Source: Shinisaurus crocodilurus (Eukaryota; Chordata; Lepidosauria; Squamata; Shinisauridae). Taken from it: DNA of 64,000 bases. A program made the translations under genes and the position numbers. The notes beneath the pieces are model-generated. The model was not told the origin of the DNA. It worked only from the letters and a program-made list of their open reading frames with translations, and did not search any database. Each line of letters begins with the position of its first letter. Within the stretch, counting starts at the first letter, position 1. Where the stretch lies: assembly GCA_021292165.1 (NCBI GenBank), contig CM037876.1, positions 112,659,379-112,723,378 on the forward strand. Reading direction: 5' to 3'. Of this stretch, positions 32,180 through 43,891 are shown piece after piece.

Positions 32180-33720
32180 CCACTGAAAGGAAGGAGAGCT
32201 CTGTCTGACATGTGTCTAAGTGAATGAATGGATATTTTATTTACGGTCTACCGACCACACCCATGTGTCAAAGTAATGTTAAACTCACGTACCCCTGGCA
32301 CTGAGAATCCCCCCAAGTTTTGCCACTCCCCAAGGTGCTAGCAACTCAGGATCAATGGCAAAACCGAGGGGACACCTGGAACTTGTGATCATCCCCAAAC
32401 CTCCCGGGGATCCTTCTGGAAAGGCAACTGAGGGGTGGCCCCCAAAACACCCTTTTCTGCAGGATCCTCAGGTTTTTTGTGGGACCTCATGTGCCTCTGG
32501 GTTATGCACACTTGGAAAAGTGAGGGCACCCCATGGGCACATGAGCACCCCCCCCAAAAAAACCCCAACAATTCTGCTGCTAAGGGTCCTTCCTACACCC
32601 CCATCCCCTTTTTTCCCATCACTTGCAAAGTGGGTTTTGCAAAGTCCTACCATGTTCATTTTTGGCATTTACACTTGCTGGCAGACAAACTGTGGCAGGA
32701 TTGGACTTTTAGCTGGCTAGAAGAAATAATGTCTTATTACTAAGTCCAGCCAGCCACAATTTGCTGACCCCTATCAAAATATTCACATCTTCAAATCAAC
32801 TGAAACTAATTGTTGTTTGTTCGAATGCACGAATTACCCAGTTACAAGAAGCCAGTCAGCTTCTCCATAATAAAATAATGTGATCACATGCAGGTTCATT
32901 TTACTCTGTTTTACTGTTAACAACCATCAGCCAACAAACATTTTCAAAATCATATAACCATATTATGGAATGTGTGTGCATCATTATATCACACTTGTAT
33001 TCTGCTGCTTCTCTACTCCAAGTGTCTCAAGTGCAGACTGTCCTCTCAAAATATCTGTAACTTAATCACAATTTTCCTGACTTATTTCCATTTCCCTGAC
33101 CTTCCCTGAATTTTCAGAAAGTGGTAACCCTGTCAAGGCAGTTCTGCAGACTCCAGAATTAATTCTAAATAGATGGCATGGATTTTTTGTTTATTGAATG
33201 TCAGTGATATGGTTCTGGAGAACTAACATGAAGGATTCTTCTTTATGTGGTCAGCACTATGTGATCAAAGACAGAGCCACCACTTAACACTCTCAGGTGT
33301 AAAGCTTTAAAAGTTAATTATGGAAATGACTTTTTTCCTTCCCCATAACATGTGATAACAGCATTGATCGGGGGAAGGGCGCAATGCGTTTCCCCTTTTT
33401 TAGCAATATGTAAGTGGTCACCCTATTCAACAAGGAAGGAAGCCATGATGTCATTCTATCTTCAGCATACTTGAAAATAATATACCAAAACACTTTAGGA
33501 TGTACATTTTCTATTTAGTATGCAAGTTGTAACTATACAATTTTATAAAATTCTACTTAAAATGCTCATACTCAGACAGCCCATATGCCTTAATGCACCC
33601 CTTGAATATTGGCTGCTTCATACAAAATAATGGACATATATTTTCCAAGAACTATGCAGAAGTCCATTAGCAGTAGAATTTTATGAAGGAGGAATTCCCA
33701 TCCAGTTCAATTGGCCTTAC
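32180..33720. other. CCDC91 intron 1, unassigned
   Basis: No exon or named repeat. The phrases TTTCCCTGACC at about 30885 and 33090 and the matching CCTGACTT pieces suggest the two borders of an older repeat enclosing this stretch, but I could not define ends. Confidence 0.4.
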
Positions 33721-33723
33721 TCC

Positions 33724-33768
33724 CAGCCAGGTGGATGTAGGAATAATAATAATAATAATAATTATATA

Positions 33769-33802
<34 letters not shown>

Positions 33803-34360
33803 TCTTACCCGCCTCTCCACTTGGATTGAGGCGGGGAACAACAATATAAAATACATAAACAGGTTAAGACATATTATTAAAACATTCTTAAGAAACTTTT
33901 TAAAAATATCCTAAAATTCCTAAGGTTCCACTGGGTAGGCCTGCTGGAAGAGATCAGTCTTTATGGCCTTTTTAAATGCCAAAAGACTATTCAGTTGACG
34001 AGTCTCCTCCGGCAGGCTATTCCACAGTCTGGGAGCAGCAGAAGAGAAGGTCCTCTGGGTAGTACCGCCAGTCTGGTCTTGGCTGACTGGAGTAAATTCC
34101 TTCTAGAGGACCTAAGTGCACGGGACAGATTGTATGGGAGAAGGCGATCCTGCAGGTAACCCAGATCCAAACCATGGTTATAACCAACACTTTATACGCC
34201 CGGAAACTAATTGGTAGCCAGCGTAATGCTTTTAAAGCTGGTGTAATATGGGCACCTCTAGATGTACCAGTGACCAATCTGGCTGCCATATTTTGCACCA
34301 ATTGAAGTTTCCGATTGCAACTTAAGTGTACAAATGAATAGACCATTTCAGCCTAGGGGA
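33724..34360 (-). mobile_element. L2/CR1-type LINE 3' end (ORF2 C terminus plus tail), reversed
   Basis: The minus strand encodes RKLQLVQNMAARLVTGTSRG and KALRWLPISFRAYKVLVIT, the conserved LQLVQNxAARLxTG...LHWLPVxFRIxFK block near the end of L2-type ORF2. A 3' UTR follows with CCCCGCCTCAATCC and an ATT/ATA microsatellite at 33736-33800. In CCDC91 intron 1. Confidence 0.75.
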
Positions 34361-34419
34361 AAGAAAACACAATTCCCAAACACAGTTTCTGTCACCTGCA
34401 GGTATTAAAACAAATCTAA

Positions 34420-34505
34420 CCTTCCAAACCCAGGTGCCCAGCAGATGCTTTGGACCTCAATATCCATCAATCCCAGCCACTATGACCATTGGTATGCACC
34501 AGGCT
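34420..34505. repeat. Half copy of the CAGCCTTCCCC MITE
   Basis: One arm is recognisable (CCAGGTGCCCAGCAGATG, CCATCAATCCCAGCCA) with a weak CACCAGGCTG at the other end. Old and truncated. Confidence 0.4.
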
Positions 34506-35280
34506 GCGGGAGGCAGTTCTTGAACATCCTATTTTTCAGACTTAGGACAGGAAATATGTGGCCCACCAAGGAACTCCAAAACCAGTGTAGCACTTTAAAT
34601 AGACTATCTTAGAACTGCCCTGATTAGGTTCAAGATTCATTTGTTGTCTCAATTCATTTAAGATAATCTATTTAATGGGGCGCATTAAGGGACATGGGCT
34701 TAAGCGCATTTTAAGTAGGAACTGCTTTTTAGTGCTTGGTTGAAAACTGTATAAGCCTTAACTTTTTTTCTAATCAATACATTTTTTGTTTCTTGAATTT
34801 CATGGGTTTGTATAACAGAGGAAATGAACTGAATTATAGAGATGGCAACCAAGCCAATGGCAGCCAGGATCTTACACCATGTCCACAACTAATATAAAAT
34901 CAAAGTCAGGTTTATGAGTTCAAAACCATTTTAAATCAATACAGGGCCCCCAGAAGTTATGCTCTCTCTGATAATATGCCTGATAATAACTTATTTCTGG
35001 CACCAGCTGTTTGGCAGGCTGGGGGTAGGGCTGAATCTGCCAGAAAGCAGGCACACAGGCAGAGTCCTCCCTACATGCTGTTTTCCCAGCGGAATGGGGG
35101 GGGGGGCACCAGCTTGCCTCTCCCAGCAGGTTTAACCCTCCCCCCAGTCCAACAAACAGCATCACTTTTTCTTCTTCTCAGCCAGTATGTGGCAAACAGC
35201 AGGTTTTCCCCCCTCCCAACATTCTAATTTCAGAAAGATTGGTCAAACCATTTCAATTTTATAAAGGTTAGAACATAGAA

Positions 35281-35411
35281 CAGTGTTCTCCAACCTTGGG
35301 TCCCCAGATGTTTTTGGCCTACAACTCCCAGCATGCCCCAGCCAGCGTAGCTGGGGCATGCTGGGAGTTGTAGGCCAAAAACATCTGGGGACTCAAGGCT
35401 GGAGAACACTG
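35281..35411. mobile_element. GTTCTCCAACC MITE, copy 3
   Basis: A 131-bp palindrome, CAGTGTTCTCC...GGAGAACACTG, with a shortened loop. The flanks (ACATAGAA / GAGTAGAC) only partly agree. Confidence 0.85.
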
Positions 35412-35432
35412 GAGTAGACCAACCTGCTAACA

Positions 35433-35630
35433 TACAGACAGGGGAAGCTTCCTTATACCAAGTCAGACCAATGGTCTATGTAGTTCAGTATTATCTCCTC
35501 TGACTGGCAGCAGTTCCTCAACATCTCAGGTAGAGGTTTTTTCAAACCTCAGATCCTTTTTAACTGGAGATGCCAGGACCTAATGTATGAAAAAGTATAT
35601 GCTCTACCACTGAGTTACAGGTACTCCAAA
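35433..35630 (-). mobile_element. tRNA-derived SINE, reversed
   Basis: AGGGGAAGCTTCCTTATACC, CAGACCAATGGTCTATGTAG and GCTCTACCACTGAGTTACAG are the reverse complement of the SINE at 52743-52940. In CCDC91 intron 1. Confidence 0.7.
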
Positions 35631-35675
35631 AATGGTCAACTTCCATTATGCATTTTACATCTTTTTACATCATGG

Positions 35676-36275
35676 CACAGGAACATAAGAAAGGTCATGC
35701 TGGATCAGACCAAGGTGCATCTAGTCCAGCATTCTGTTCACACAGTGGCCAACCAGCTGCCCCCGGGAAACCGACAAGTGCAACAGCACCCTCTCTCCCA
35801 TTTTCCCCAGCAACTGGTGTACATAGGCAGACAGACTCTGATACTGGAGGTAACATTTAGCCATCAGGACTAGTATCCATTGGTAGCCTGCTCCCCCATG
35901 AAACTGTCTAACCCCCTTTTAAAGCCATCCAAATTGGTGGCCATCACTACATCTTGTGCAAGTGAATTCCATAGTTTAACTATGCACTGTGTGAAGTGCT
36001 TCCTTTTATCTGGCCTGAATCTCGCACCAATCAGCTTCATGGGATGACCCCGGGTTCTAGTATTATGAGAGGGAGAAAAATGTCTCCCTATCAACTTCCT
36101 CCACACGAAGCATAACTTTGTACCCTTTTATCATGTCTCCCCTCACTCGCCTTTTCTCTAAGTTAAACAGCCCCAGATAATTATTTAGTTGCCCCTTTTC
36201 CATCTCTACAAAATCCTGTTTCAGGTGTGGTAACCAGAACTGTACCCAGTAGTCCAAGTGTGGTTATATAAAATG
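35676..36275 (-). mobile_element. CR1 LINE fragment, reversed
   Basis: Plus-strand landmarks CCTTTTAAAGCCATCCAAAT, GTGAATTCCATAGTTTAACT, TATCATGTCTCCCCTCACTC and AACCAGAACTGTACCCAGTA are the reverse complement of the CR1 3' part. In CCDC91 intron 1. Confidence 0.8.
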
Positions 36276-36279
36276 TTGT

Positions 36280-37930
36280 AAAGCAATGATAGTATCTATC
36301 ATCCCTTGTAAAGGTCACTTCATTTCAGCATTGTACACATACACACATCCTTTAAGTTCAGGTTGCTTTGCCCCTGGTTGTTCACACATACAAATGTAAT
36401 ATGAGGGCATGAGTTTAAAATGAGGGTCATGCACTCATTTTAAAATCAGTGACTGAAGATTATTAATCACATGTATCTCCACTGTGAGTGTTCTCTGATG
36501 CATTGGTCTTATAGTATGGGGGTGGGAGTAGAGAAGGTGTTTGGATTAATGCTTTGATGCTTAGTTGATTGATATATGCAGTACAAAGCACATTGTGTCA
36601 TATCACACAACTCTGCAACTGCACTATTACCATCTTCAATAGATTTGCATGGAATGTTAACTTTTAGATAATTTAAAGGGAGGGGAGTGGTTGTTGCTAT
36701 TTGTTATGCATTTTTAAAAAAAAAATCCAATAAATTTCTGTGATGTACACTTTTGACTTTCACTGTCCATATGATCCAGTCTTTTACCAAATTTATGTTA
36801 TTACAAGAGTGCACTTTCAATCCACCTGCAATTTCCTTCATCACCATTCCCTACCCCGCATAAAGCACACACAAAATCAGGCACCCCCACTGTGGGGAAC
36901 CCTCTTTCCATTCTTCTGCATGCTGACTTCCTTAAATGTACTGAGAGGAAAGAGGAGCAGTGCATAATTTCTAAAAGACGAGTTGCCCAGGCTCAAACTC
37001 TGCCTACAAGTCACACCCTGTGGCAAAAGAAGGCTTTATATCTGCCACATCTGTATGCCACCTTTCCTTTAAGGAATATGATTAAAAGGAATAATCCCAT
37101 GTTCATCTCACTTTGTGAGGTCAGGGTGAGGAAACAGAAAGTTGGCCAAAGCCACCCAAAGAAAAGAGTCCAACATTCTATCCACCACACCCCAATTTCT
37201 CCTCCAGAAACAGAATGCTCAGAATCCCAATAGTCCTCAGGTGAAGGAGAGATAAGGGTTATTGATTATAATGCTTCAGGGCTCCATCCCAAAGCATGCA
37301 CAACCACCTGAGCCCTACCCTTAACCAGCACATTAGTTTTATAAATAAGCAAGCCTAGTTTGCCACCAAAATGTGTTCACAAGTGGAAGCTACAACCACT
37401 CACATTTCCATGACAAGTGCACCTGTTTATCTCACCCACACTTTACAGCATTTAAAGCGTCATTGTCACATGTAACATGGCCCTTTTGGGTTGATTGCTC
37501 AGAAACAGAGGCAGCATAGGGTTGGTCTGGGCAAATGAAACTCCCTAATTGGCTACTGAGTTAGCAATCTTAATTCCTGACAAGAGCATCATCATCCGGG
37601 CCAGCAGGAATGAGCAGCTACAGAGGCCCTTGAACCTTGGGAGGGCCCACTGGCACAAATCCCTTGCGAACTGCTGCCAAGGCACCACAGCTAACATCAC
37701 CAGTGAAGGGCTCCTACAGGTGAGCAGCAGCAGGCACCCTTCCTCTACATCACACAGCAGCAGCACCACCACCACCACCACCTGGTTCTTCCCACCTGTT
37801 CCCTCTTCCACCCAGACTCGAGGGCAGGCCGCACAGAGCAACTTCCATTCCCTTGGCTGTGAAAATAATCAGGCAAACAAGTTGCAGTTGGAAAGAACAG
37901 CCATCTCGGCCTCTGAACCTACCATCTTCC
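36280..37930. other. CCDC91 intron 1 near the promoter, unassigned
   Basis: No recognised repeats until the MITE at 37938. A CAGCAGCAGCACCACCACCA trinucleotide tract lies at about 37756-37780. The open frames over it lack domains. Confidence 0.5.
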
Positions 37931-37937
37931 TCTGGAA

Positions 37938-38074
37938 CCGGGCTCTCCAACCTTGGGTCCCCAGATGTTGCTGGCCTACAGCTCCCAGCATACCCAGCCA
38001 GCATGGCTAATGGCAAGGGATTCTGGGAGCTGTAGTCCAGCAACACCTGGGGACCCAAGGTTGAAGAGCCCTGC
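37938..38074. mobile_element. GTTCTCCAACC MITE, diverged copy 4
   Basis: This is a more diverged palindrome (GGGCTCTCCAACCTTGGGTC...GACCCAAGGTTGAAGAGCCC). The flanks CTCTGGAA and GTCTGGAA agree at 7 of 8 positions. It lies in intron 1 just downstream of the CpG-island promoter. Confidence 0.75.
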
Positions 38075-38439
38075 GTCTGGAAGGTACAGCAGGGAGGATT
38101 TGGCACAGCTGGGCAACCTAGAGAAAGTTTCCAAGTAGTGGCAGATGCTCCTGCAAAGGGCAGCAGCGGATGCCTCCACCACGCACACTTGCTCGCGGGC
38201 AGTCCCACTAGATCCAATCCCGGCCAGAGAAAGAGGGCAGGCAAGAAGAGGAGCCTGCATCTCGCCGGAGCACCTGCTGCCTCTCTGCACGCTCACCAGT
38301 CCTCTCTGCGCAGTGTGCAGCAGGGAAGACCGGGCCCCGGGCAGGACTGTCCGGAGTCCAGAGGGGGAGGCTACAATCCTGCTTGCAATCCCCACAACCA
38401 GGGTGCTCGGAGCGAGAGCCTGCATCTGAACCCTGTAAG

Positions 38440-39165
38440 AACAGAAGCTTCCAGGTTTGCTTGCACGGCGGAAAGGATTGGGCCCGGTGGCGGGAAGGAG
38501 ATCCACCAGGGCATATGTTGCTGAGCCCGCTCCCCTAGACGGGAAATGGCCCCGATGATCATCACACACCCCCGCCCGAACTGTTGCCAGAAGCAAATTC
38601 GAGTCAGCGTTCGGCGGGGGGGGGGGGAGAGGGGAGAGAAAGCTGGAGTGTATTAGGAAGACGGACGTGGTTGGGGCCCGCAGAGGAACCCCCTAAAATG
38701 TCGAGCCAATGCATACAGTCTCCTCCGTTAAACGAGGGGCACATCCCTTCGGGAAGCCCCGATTCTCCCGTAGGGAATAAACAAAGTCGCGCGAACCCCC
38801 CTCCCCGTTCCGTCGTTACCTTGAGCCGCGTCCCGTTCCAGCGCCACGCCTCCCCCCGCCCTCCCTTTGCGCGCATGCTCCGCGCTTGGACCGCCGCTCC
38901 GCCCCGCTCGCCGCAGCCTGCCGGGCCCGTGAGGAGCTGCGGCATGCGCGCGCGCGCGCGTGGAGGGTTAAAATGCTTCCTCTCCGGATTGTCAGTCGAA
39001 CGTGCTTCTTTCTCCCCCCCTCCCTCCGCCTCTTCTAAGTCACGTGGCGGCGGGAGGGGAAATTTAAAAATACTGTATGAGGCTCCCGTATCCTTTTCTG
39101 AGGGCATTTTATTGCCGCTCAAACTATTGCCGGGTTTCTTTGCCACCTGCGTGACGAAATGATTG
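38440..39165. promoter_or_regulatory. CpG island / CCDC91 promoter
   Basis: This is the only long GC- and CpG-dense stretch in the window that is not bounded by transposon ends. It contains an E-box core CACGTG at 39041-39046 within GTCACGTG, NRF1-like GCGCATGC motifs near 38868-38879 and 38942-38949, an alternating (CG)n stretch near 38948-38960, and GC-rich runs. It sits immediately upstream of the inferred exon 1 donor. TATA-less CpG-island promoters are usual for broadly expressed trafficking genes. Long open frames on both strands here (for example 38584-39162 plus) are a by-product of GC richness. Divergent transcription to the right is possible but unproven. Confidence 0.7.
38820..39050 (-). 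other. CCDC91: Probable noncoding exon 1 of CCDC91
   Basis: On the minus strand a good donor, CTCAAG/GTAACG, lies at 38820/38819 inside the CpG island, and the coding exons require an upstream 5' UTR exon. The upstream limit is a guess because no TATA box fixes a start site. An alternative donor in the island cannot be excluded. Exon 2 carries only 14 bases of leader, consistent with a separate noncoding first exon. Confidence 0.5.
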
Positions 39166-39484
39166 GCCCTTTTCCTGTGTGGGATTCTGCCACTCCGCAG
39201 GGCGCTTTGTATTATTGCTGATGATGGTGATACCGTAATTTATTATTATTTAATTATTTATTATTAATTATTCTAATTAATAATGTATTATTGTTATTAC
39301 TATTAATAATAATATGAATATTAATATCCCACCTTTTCTCCAGTACTGGGATTCAAGGAGGCTTTACAACATTAAAACTTGTACAATTTAAACATATAAA
39401 CATATTTTGGACTAATAGAAATGGGATTAGGGTAGGAAGGAAGATGCTGGTTGCTGGCTCCAGCCCCTCATGAAAAGTGAAATA

Positions 39485-39726
39485 CAGTCATGGATTGAGA
39501 ACATAATTCGTTCCGGAAACGTGCTTGTAATACAAAACACTCATATCAAAACAAAATCCCCCCAAAAAAATTTGTACAGATATTTTTAATTTAAGCCGTA
39601 CTACAGTACTTGTATTGCAAGACATTGCTTCTTATATATCAAGTAAAAAAAAATTAAATATTTAAAAATTTGCTTGTCTTGCAAAACGCTCTCAAACCAA
39701 GTTACTTGCAATCCAAGGTATTACTG
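39485..39726. mobile_element. Mariner/pogo-type MITE, AT-centred subfamily, copy 3
   Basis: CAGTCATGGATTGAGAACAT...CAATCCAAGGTATTACTG flanked by TA. The first end has lost a few bases (CCTT). Located just upstream of the CCDC91 CpG island. Confidence 0.8.
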
Positions 39727-40114
39727 TATACAGAACATATCACATACCACAGTTTCAATGTATTTGCTTCCCACAGGTACACATAGAGTTGCTAACTTCT
39801 TGGCTTTACTGCTGTGCCTTTCAGAAGCCTCTAACATGCAAAACATTGAGCAGATCTGAAGCTTTTTCCTGACAAGGAGATTAAGAGATGAGATAAACTT
39901 TAAAATGCTTAATTTCTGCATCTCAACCTGCTGTTAAAAAGACAGGAAGAGCAAGGCCACTAAAAGCAATTTGTGGTGCCTGGTTACACAGGACTCTTCT
40001 TCAGACTACATGTTCAAGTAAAAAGGAAGACTACATGTTTGAATCAGGGCAATATGTAAACCTTTCTTTGCACCAGTGCCACTTGGCCCTAATAAACATA
40101 TGTTCACTAAATCG

Positions 40115-40769
40115 CAGGGATGTTGAAGAGTCCTTGGTTTCAAGTCACGAGTCTTTGGACCCGAGTCACGAGTCCGAGGTCCAAAATGGTGAGTCACAAG
40201 TCACTTCCAAAGCTGACTCCACAAGTCCCCATTAAAATCAATGGGATTTTTTCCCAACAAAATAAGGCTATTTCAGATGTGTGGCTTAAATAAATTCTAG
40301 GCACAAGTGTGCCTTTTTATTTCAAAACTCTGCAACTGATTTTGGCAAGAACAGACCAGGCAGACAAACCCAAAATAACCACACAGGCAGAGGAGGCAGG
40401 GAACCCCAAAGCAGGCAGGCAGAGGCCTTTGTCTTGGACAATTCAAACTGTGGAACTGGTTAAGAAGAGACCAGGCAGGCAGAGGAGGCTGGGAACCCCA
40501 AACAGGCAGGCAGAGGCAGCCAAACCCAAAATGTCTGAAAGGTTGCATTTTAGGAAAATGATTTTAAAAAATAAACTTGCAGTACTTCCTAAAACCTATC
40601 CATGTTGCATTTGAGGAACACGATTTTGGAACAGGAGTCTCAAGTCGATTCCTGGGTCTCGAGTCCCGAGTCGAGTCTCGAGTCCCATTAAAAATATTGG
40701 GACTTGAGTCAGAGGGGGGACTCAGTCCGACTCACAAGTCGAGTCCTGGAGTCCGAGTCCCCATCTCTG
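40115..40769. mobile_element. CAGGGATG-ended hAT element, copy 2
   Basis: CAGGGATGTTGAAGAGTCC...CCCCATCTCTG flanked by perfect CTAAATCG copies at 40107-40114 and 40770-40777. It is 655 bp with the same GAGTCC-rich subterminal zones and GGCAGGCAGAGG core as copy 1. Confidence 0.9.
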
Positions 40770-41172
40770 CTAAATCGTATCCAGAATTACATACTCCTGG
40801 TTTCATATTTTCAATAATTAACACAGATTGTTAAGAGTCACTGTCTGACCCACAAACAAGCGTGCAAAGAGAGTAGGGAAATGCCACGGTAGTGATTATG
40901 AGGGCAGAACCAGAGATTGTAGTATGGATTCATGCACAAAAGCATAATAAAATATGTTGGCCCCTGATTTTTTTAACCTTACTGTATCTCCTGGTATGAC
41001 TCACCTTTCAGAGATCCTAGACAACATTTCTCTCCTACCACCTTAAAAAAGATAACTACATGATCTTTACAAAGATAAAAACTACAAGCATAGGATCTTG
41101 GAAATGTTGTAGAATGTAGATCACAAGCTGAATATGAGCCAGCAATGTGATGTGGCTGCAAAAAAGGAAAAT

Positions 41173-41565
41173 GCTATTTTGAGCTGCATTAATAGAAGTA
41201 TAGCTTCCAAATTACGGGAAGTACTAATTCCCCTCTACTCAGCACTGGTTAAGCCTCATCTTGAGTACTGTGTCCAGTTCTGGGCACCACACTTAGACAC
41301 TTAGGATGTAGACAAACTGGAGAGGGTTCAGAGGAGGGCAACAAGGATGATAAAGGGACTGGAAACAAAGCCCTATGAGGAGAGACTGAAAGAACTGGGC
41401 ATGTTTAGCCTTCAGAAGAGGAGACTGAGGGGAGATATGATGGCACTCTTCAAGTACTTGAAAGGTTGTCACACAGAAGAAGGTCAGGATCTCTTCTTGA
41501 CCATCCCAGATTGCAGGACACAGAATAATGGGTTCAAGTTACAGGATGTCAGCTTCCTGCTGAAC
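41173..41565 (+). mobile_element. CR1 LINE fragment
   Basis: GTTAAGCCTCATCTTGAGTA, CTGTGTCCAGTTCTGGGCAC, CAACAAGGATGATAAAGGGA, then GGGGAGATATGATGGCACTC and AATAATGGGTTCAAGTTACA. It overlaps the part of CR1 found at 8243 and extends further 5'. The tail is missing. Confidence 0.82.
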
Positions 41566-41599
41566 ACCACCCTGAGCTCCTTGCAGGAAGGATGGAATA

Positions 41600-43270
41600 C
41601 AAAAGAAATATATAAATAAATCTGCTTGGCCCTAGGAGCTTCCACATATTCCAACATTTGCACCTAAAATGCAATAAATACTGAAATGGTTTCAATAGTT
41701 TAGGCAATTTCTAATAAGGCAGTGTACAACCCATCAAAAGTTAACTTACGGTTTTTGAGGCCATACATGTAAGCTAATTTGGTGTTGCATTTGGGGGAAT
41801 AATCTCCAAACAAGGTAGAGGTGGAAGATTGGCATAAAATATATATGTACCAATATAAAGATACAAAAATCCTTTCCAAATAGTACATGACCACCCACAT
41901 CCCTGCAGGATTTCCTCATTGCTGAGACTATTATGCAACAAATTAAAATGAATATGGGTAGAATTGAACCAGAGGCCTTCCTATTTACCTGGAGACTGGA
42001 ATCTGTTCATTGCACATGCCACAGGTCTGATAAATCAGCATCACACTTGAAACATAATTTGAAGCTGAAATGAGGCCACCAAAAAATAAGGCAGTGGTTC
42101 CTACATACTTGAGAGTCTTCCTAAGTATGCAGAAATATGTTTGTTAATTATGAAAAACAACCCTGTGAACTTACAGCACGTTCAGAATGTTGCTGATATC
42201 TTGAGGGGTGGGCACTCCTGCTCAATCACAGCGATACAAACATCCTGAATTTCTCCAGTGTTTTCTATAGACAGCTCTTTCTTCTACCCTGGGGGGAATA
42301 GGAAAAGCAGGGGGGGCCCTAAGGGAACTAGAAGTCAAGCAGAATGTGTGAGTCTAGAAATTACACCTATGGATTAGGCAGTTGAGCCATGGAATGTTGA
42401 AGGCATCCATTTTAAAAAAATGGCAGAAGAGAGAAGGAATAAGACTGTAACAACTTATAGTACCCTGGAGGTAAACATTAAGGTCAAAGGGATAGGCACC
42501 ATGAGGTTAAAAATCCCTTCCCCACCCCATATAGCACTAAGGGCTCAGGTATAGATCTGGTGATCAACCCCAATCCTAAGCCCCCCAGCAGGCAGGAAAG
42601 AAAAAATGTGCCTGCAAGCCCTAAATAAGGCACTTGTTCCAGGCTAGTTGGGAGTCTCAAATAGCAGTTCTCCAGGCTATGGACTGAGGATATACTACAA
42701 TATTTTGTTGTGGTTGCCTACTTGTTTTTTTTTTAATACTCACCGATTAGGTACCTGAAATGATATGTACTATGATCTACATATTATAAAACAAATGTAA
42801 AAAGATGCTGCTCGAGATAAATGAAGCTGACCTCAAAAAAGAAAAGAAGAGAAAACAGCCACATTCTCATTAGCAGAAAGTTGCCTTCTATTTTGTAGTG
42901 CCTTTTCTAGTCTGAATATAACGTTCAAACTATGTAACTTTAGCAGATTCTATACGTCAGATTACGGTAAATAATTGCATCGTGCATATGGTTCTGGAGG
43001 CAAAAAATGTAACGTCTTTTAAACACCTCCCAAAAATATACTTGTTTATACAAGCTTTCCCAGGCTTATAATTGATTATCATGATGCTACTTCATTTTAC
43101 TGTCTTTTTATTAGTTTTCTTGATTTAGCATTTGTTGTTGAAATTGAAATGTGTTAACCCCTGTTCAGTCATTCACCTGAATGCGTGAGGGATTAAAGTG
43201 GGGTGAGGGATGGGGCCATACACACTGCCCCCCTCCCCCCACGTCTTCAAGCACGCTGGCCCCCCTCCGT
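41600..43270. other. Upstream intergenic, unassigned
   Basis: AT-rich, with no exon, no recognised repeat and no strong palindrome noticed. Confidence 0.5.
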
Positions 43271-43273
43271 TAA

Positions 43274-43444
43274 GACCTTGCCATGTTGAATTGGCAAGGT
43301 CTGAAAGGGAGTTCTACTCCTGTTTGCTTGAATGCGAGTAGAACTCTCCGCGGGATCATGGTCTCACAGGGAGTTCTACTCACATTCAAGAGAACACAAG
43401 TAGAACACTTTTCAGATCTTGCCAATTCAATATGACAAGGTCTG
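43274..43444. repeat. Large imperfect palindrome (about 74-bp arms)
   Basis: GACCTTGCCATGTTGAATTG...GAGTAGAACTCT is answered by AGGGAGTTCTACTC...CAATTCAATATGACAAGGTC. It could be a MITE core. No clear flanking duplication is seen. Confidence 0.6.
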
Positions 43445-43519
43445 AACTGAAGGGGCAGGACCATCACACCCAGAGATGTAGGGGGTGGGACCAGCGTGCA
43501 CTGCCCCATCTCTCTACCC

Positions 43520-43654
43520 CAGTGTTCTCCAACCTTGGGTCCCCAGATGTTTTTGGCCTACAACTCCCAGCATGCCCCAGCCAGCTATGCTGGCTGGGGC
43601 ATGCTGGGAGTTGTAGGCCAAAAACATCCGGGGACCCAAGGTTGGAGAACACTG
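43520..43654. mobile_element. GTTCTCCAACC MITE, copy 5
   Basis: A 135-bp palindrome with flanks CTCTACCC and CTTTACCC (7 of 8 identical), upstream of CCDC91. Confidence 0.85.
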
Positions 43655-43891
43655 CTTTACCCACTTGAAGCCCTCATGCATTCAGCTGAATGTCTAAATA
43701 GGGCTTTAGAGTTGTATTATATATGCATTTTTAACTCTGATTTATGTTTTTTGTATGTAAACTGCATAAAGATTTTACAATACTGTATTAAGCAATATAC
43801 AACATCCCATGACTAAAAGTTTTCCTTCCAGAAGAGGCATTCTGTGCAGAGTTCCATTATTCTCATTCCATGTTTCATCCATCCTATAGAG

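Larger units (their letters stand above)
1..39130 (-). other. CCDC91: CCDC91 gene, 5' part (promoter through exon 5), continues off the left edge
   Basis: CCDC91 (p56) is known as an accessory protein that binds the GAE domain of GGA clathrin adaptors at the trans-Golgi network. Here the minus strand carries four coding exons with AG/GT borders and compatible phases (0, 1, 0, 0) plus a CpG-island promoter. Introns are about 17.9 kb (38819 to 20932), 9.2 kb (20887 to 11650), 9.2 kb (11570 to 2338) and 1.5 kb (2200 to 652). The order is noncoding exon 1, exon 2 with the ATG, then exons 3, 4 and 5. The conceptual N terminus matches my memory of vertebrate CCDC91 closely at MDDDDFGGFE, AAETF and TTSPAIPWAAFP, and loosely after that. 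The main coiled coil and C terminus lie beyond position 1. Gene identity is from recall of the family, not from a search. Confidence 0.9.

Noticed and set aside
37549..38596. Long overlapping frames (153, 164 and 206 codons)
   Set aside because: They cross a MITE and the CpG-island edge and are open on both strands. No exon borders fit.
38584..39162. 192-codon plus-strand frame and 180-codon minus-strand frame over the CpG island
   Set aside because: GC-rich sequence lacks stops in several frames at once. No domain is visible, and the region fits a promoter with a noncoding exon.
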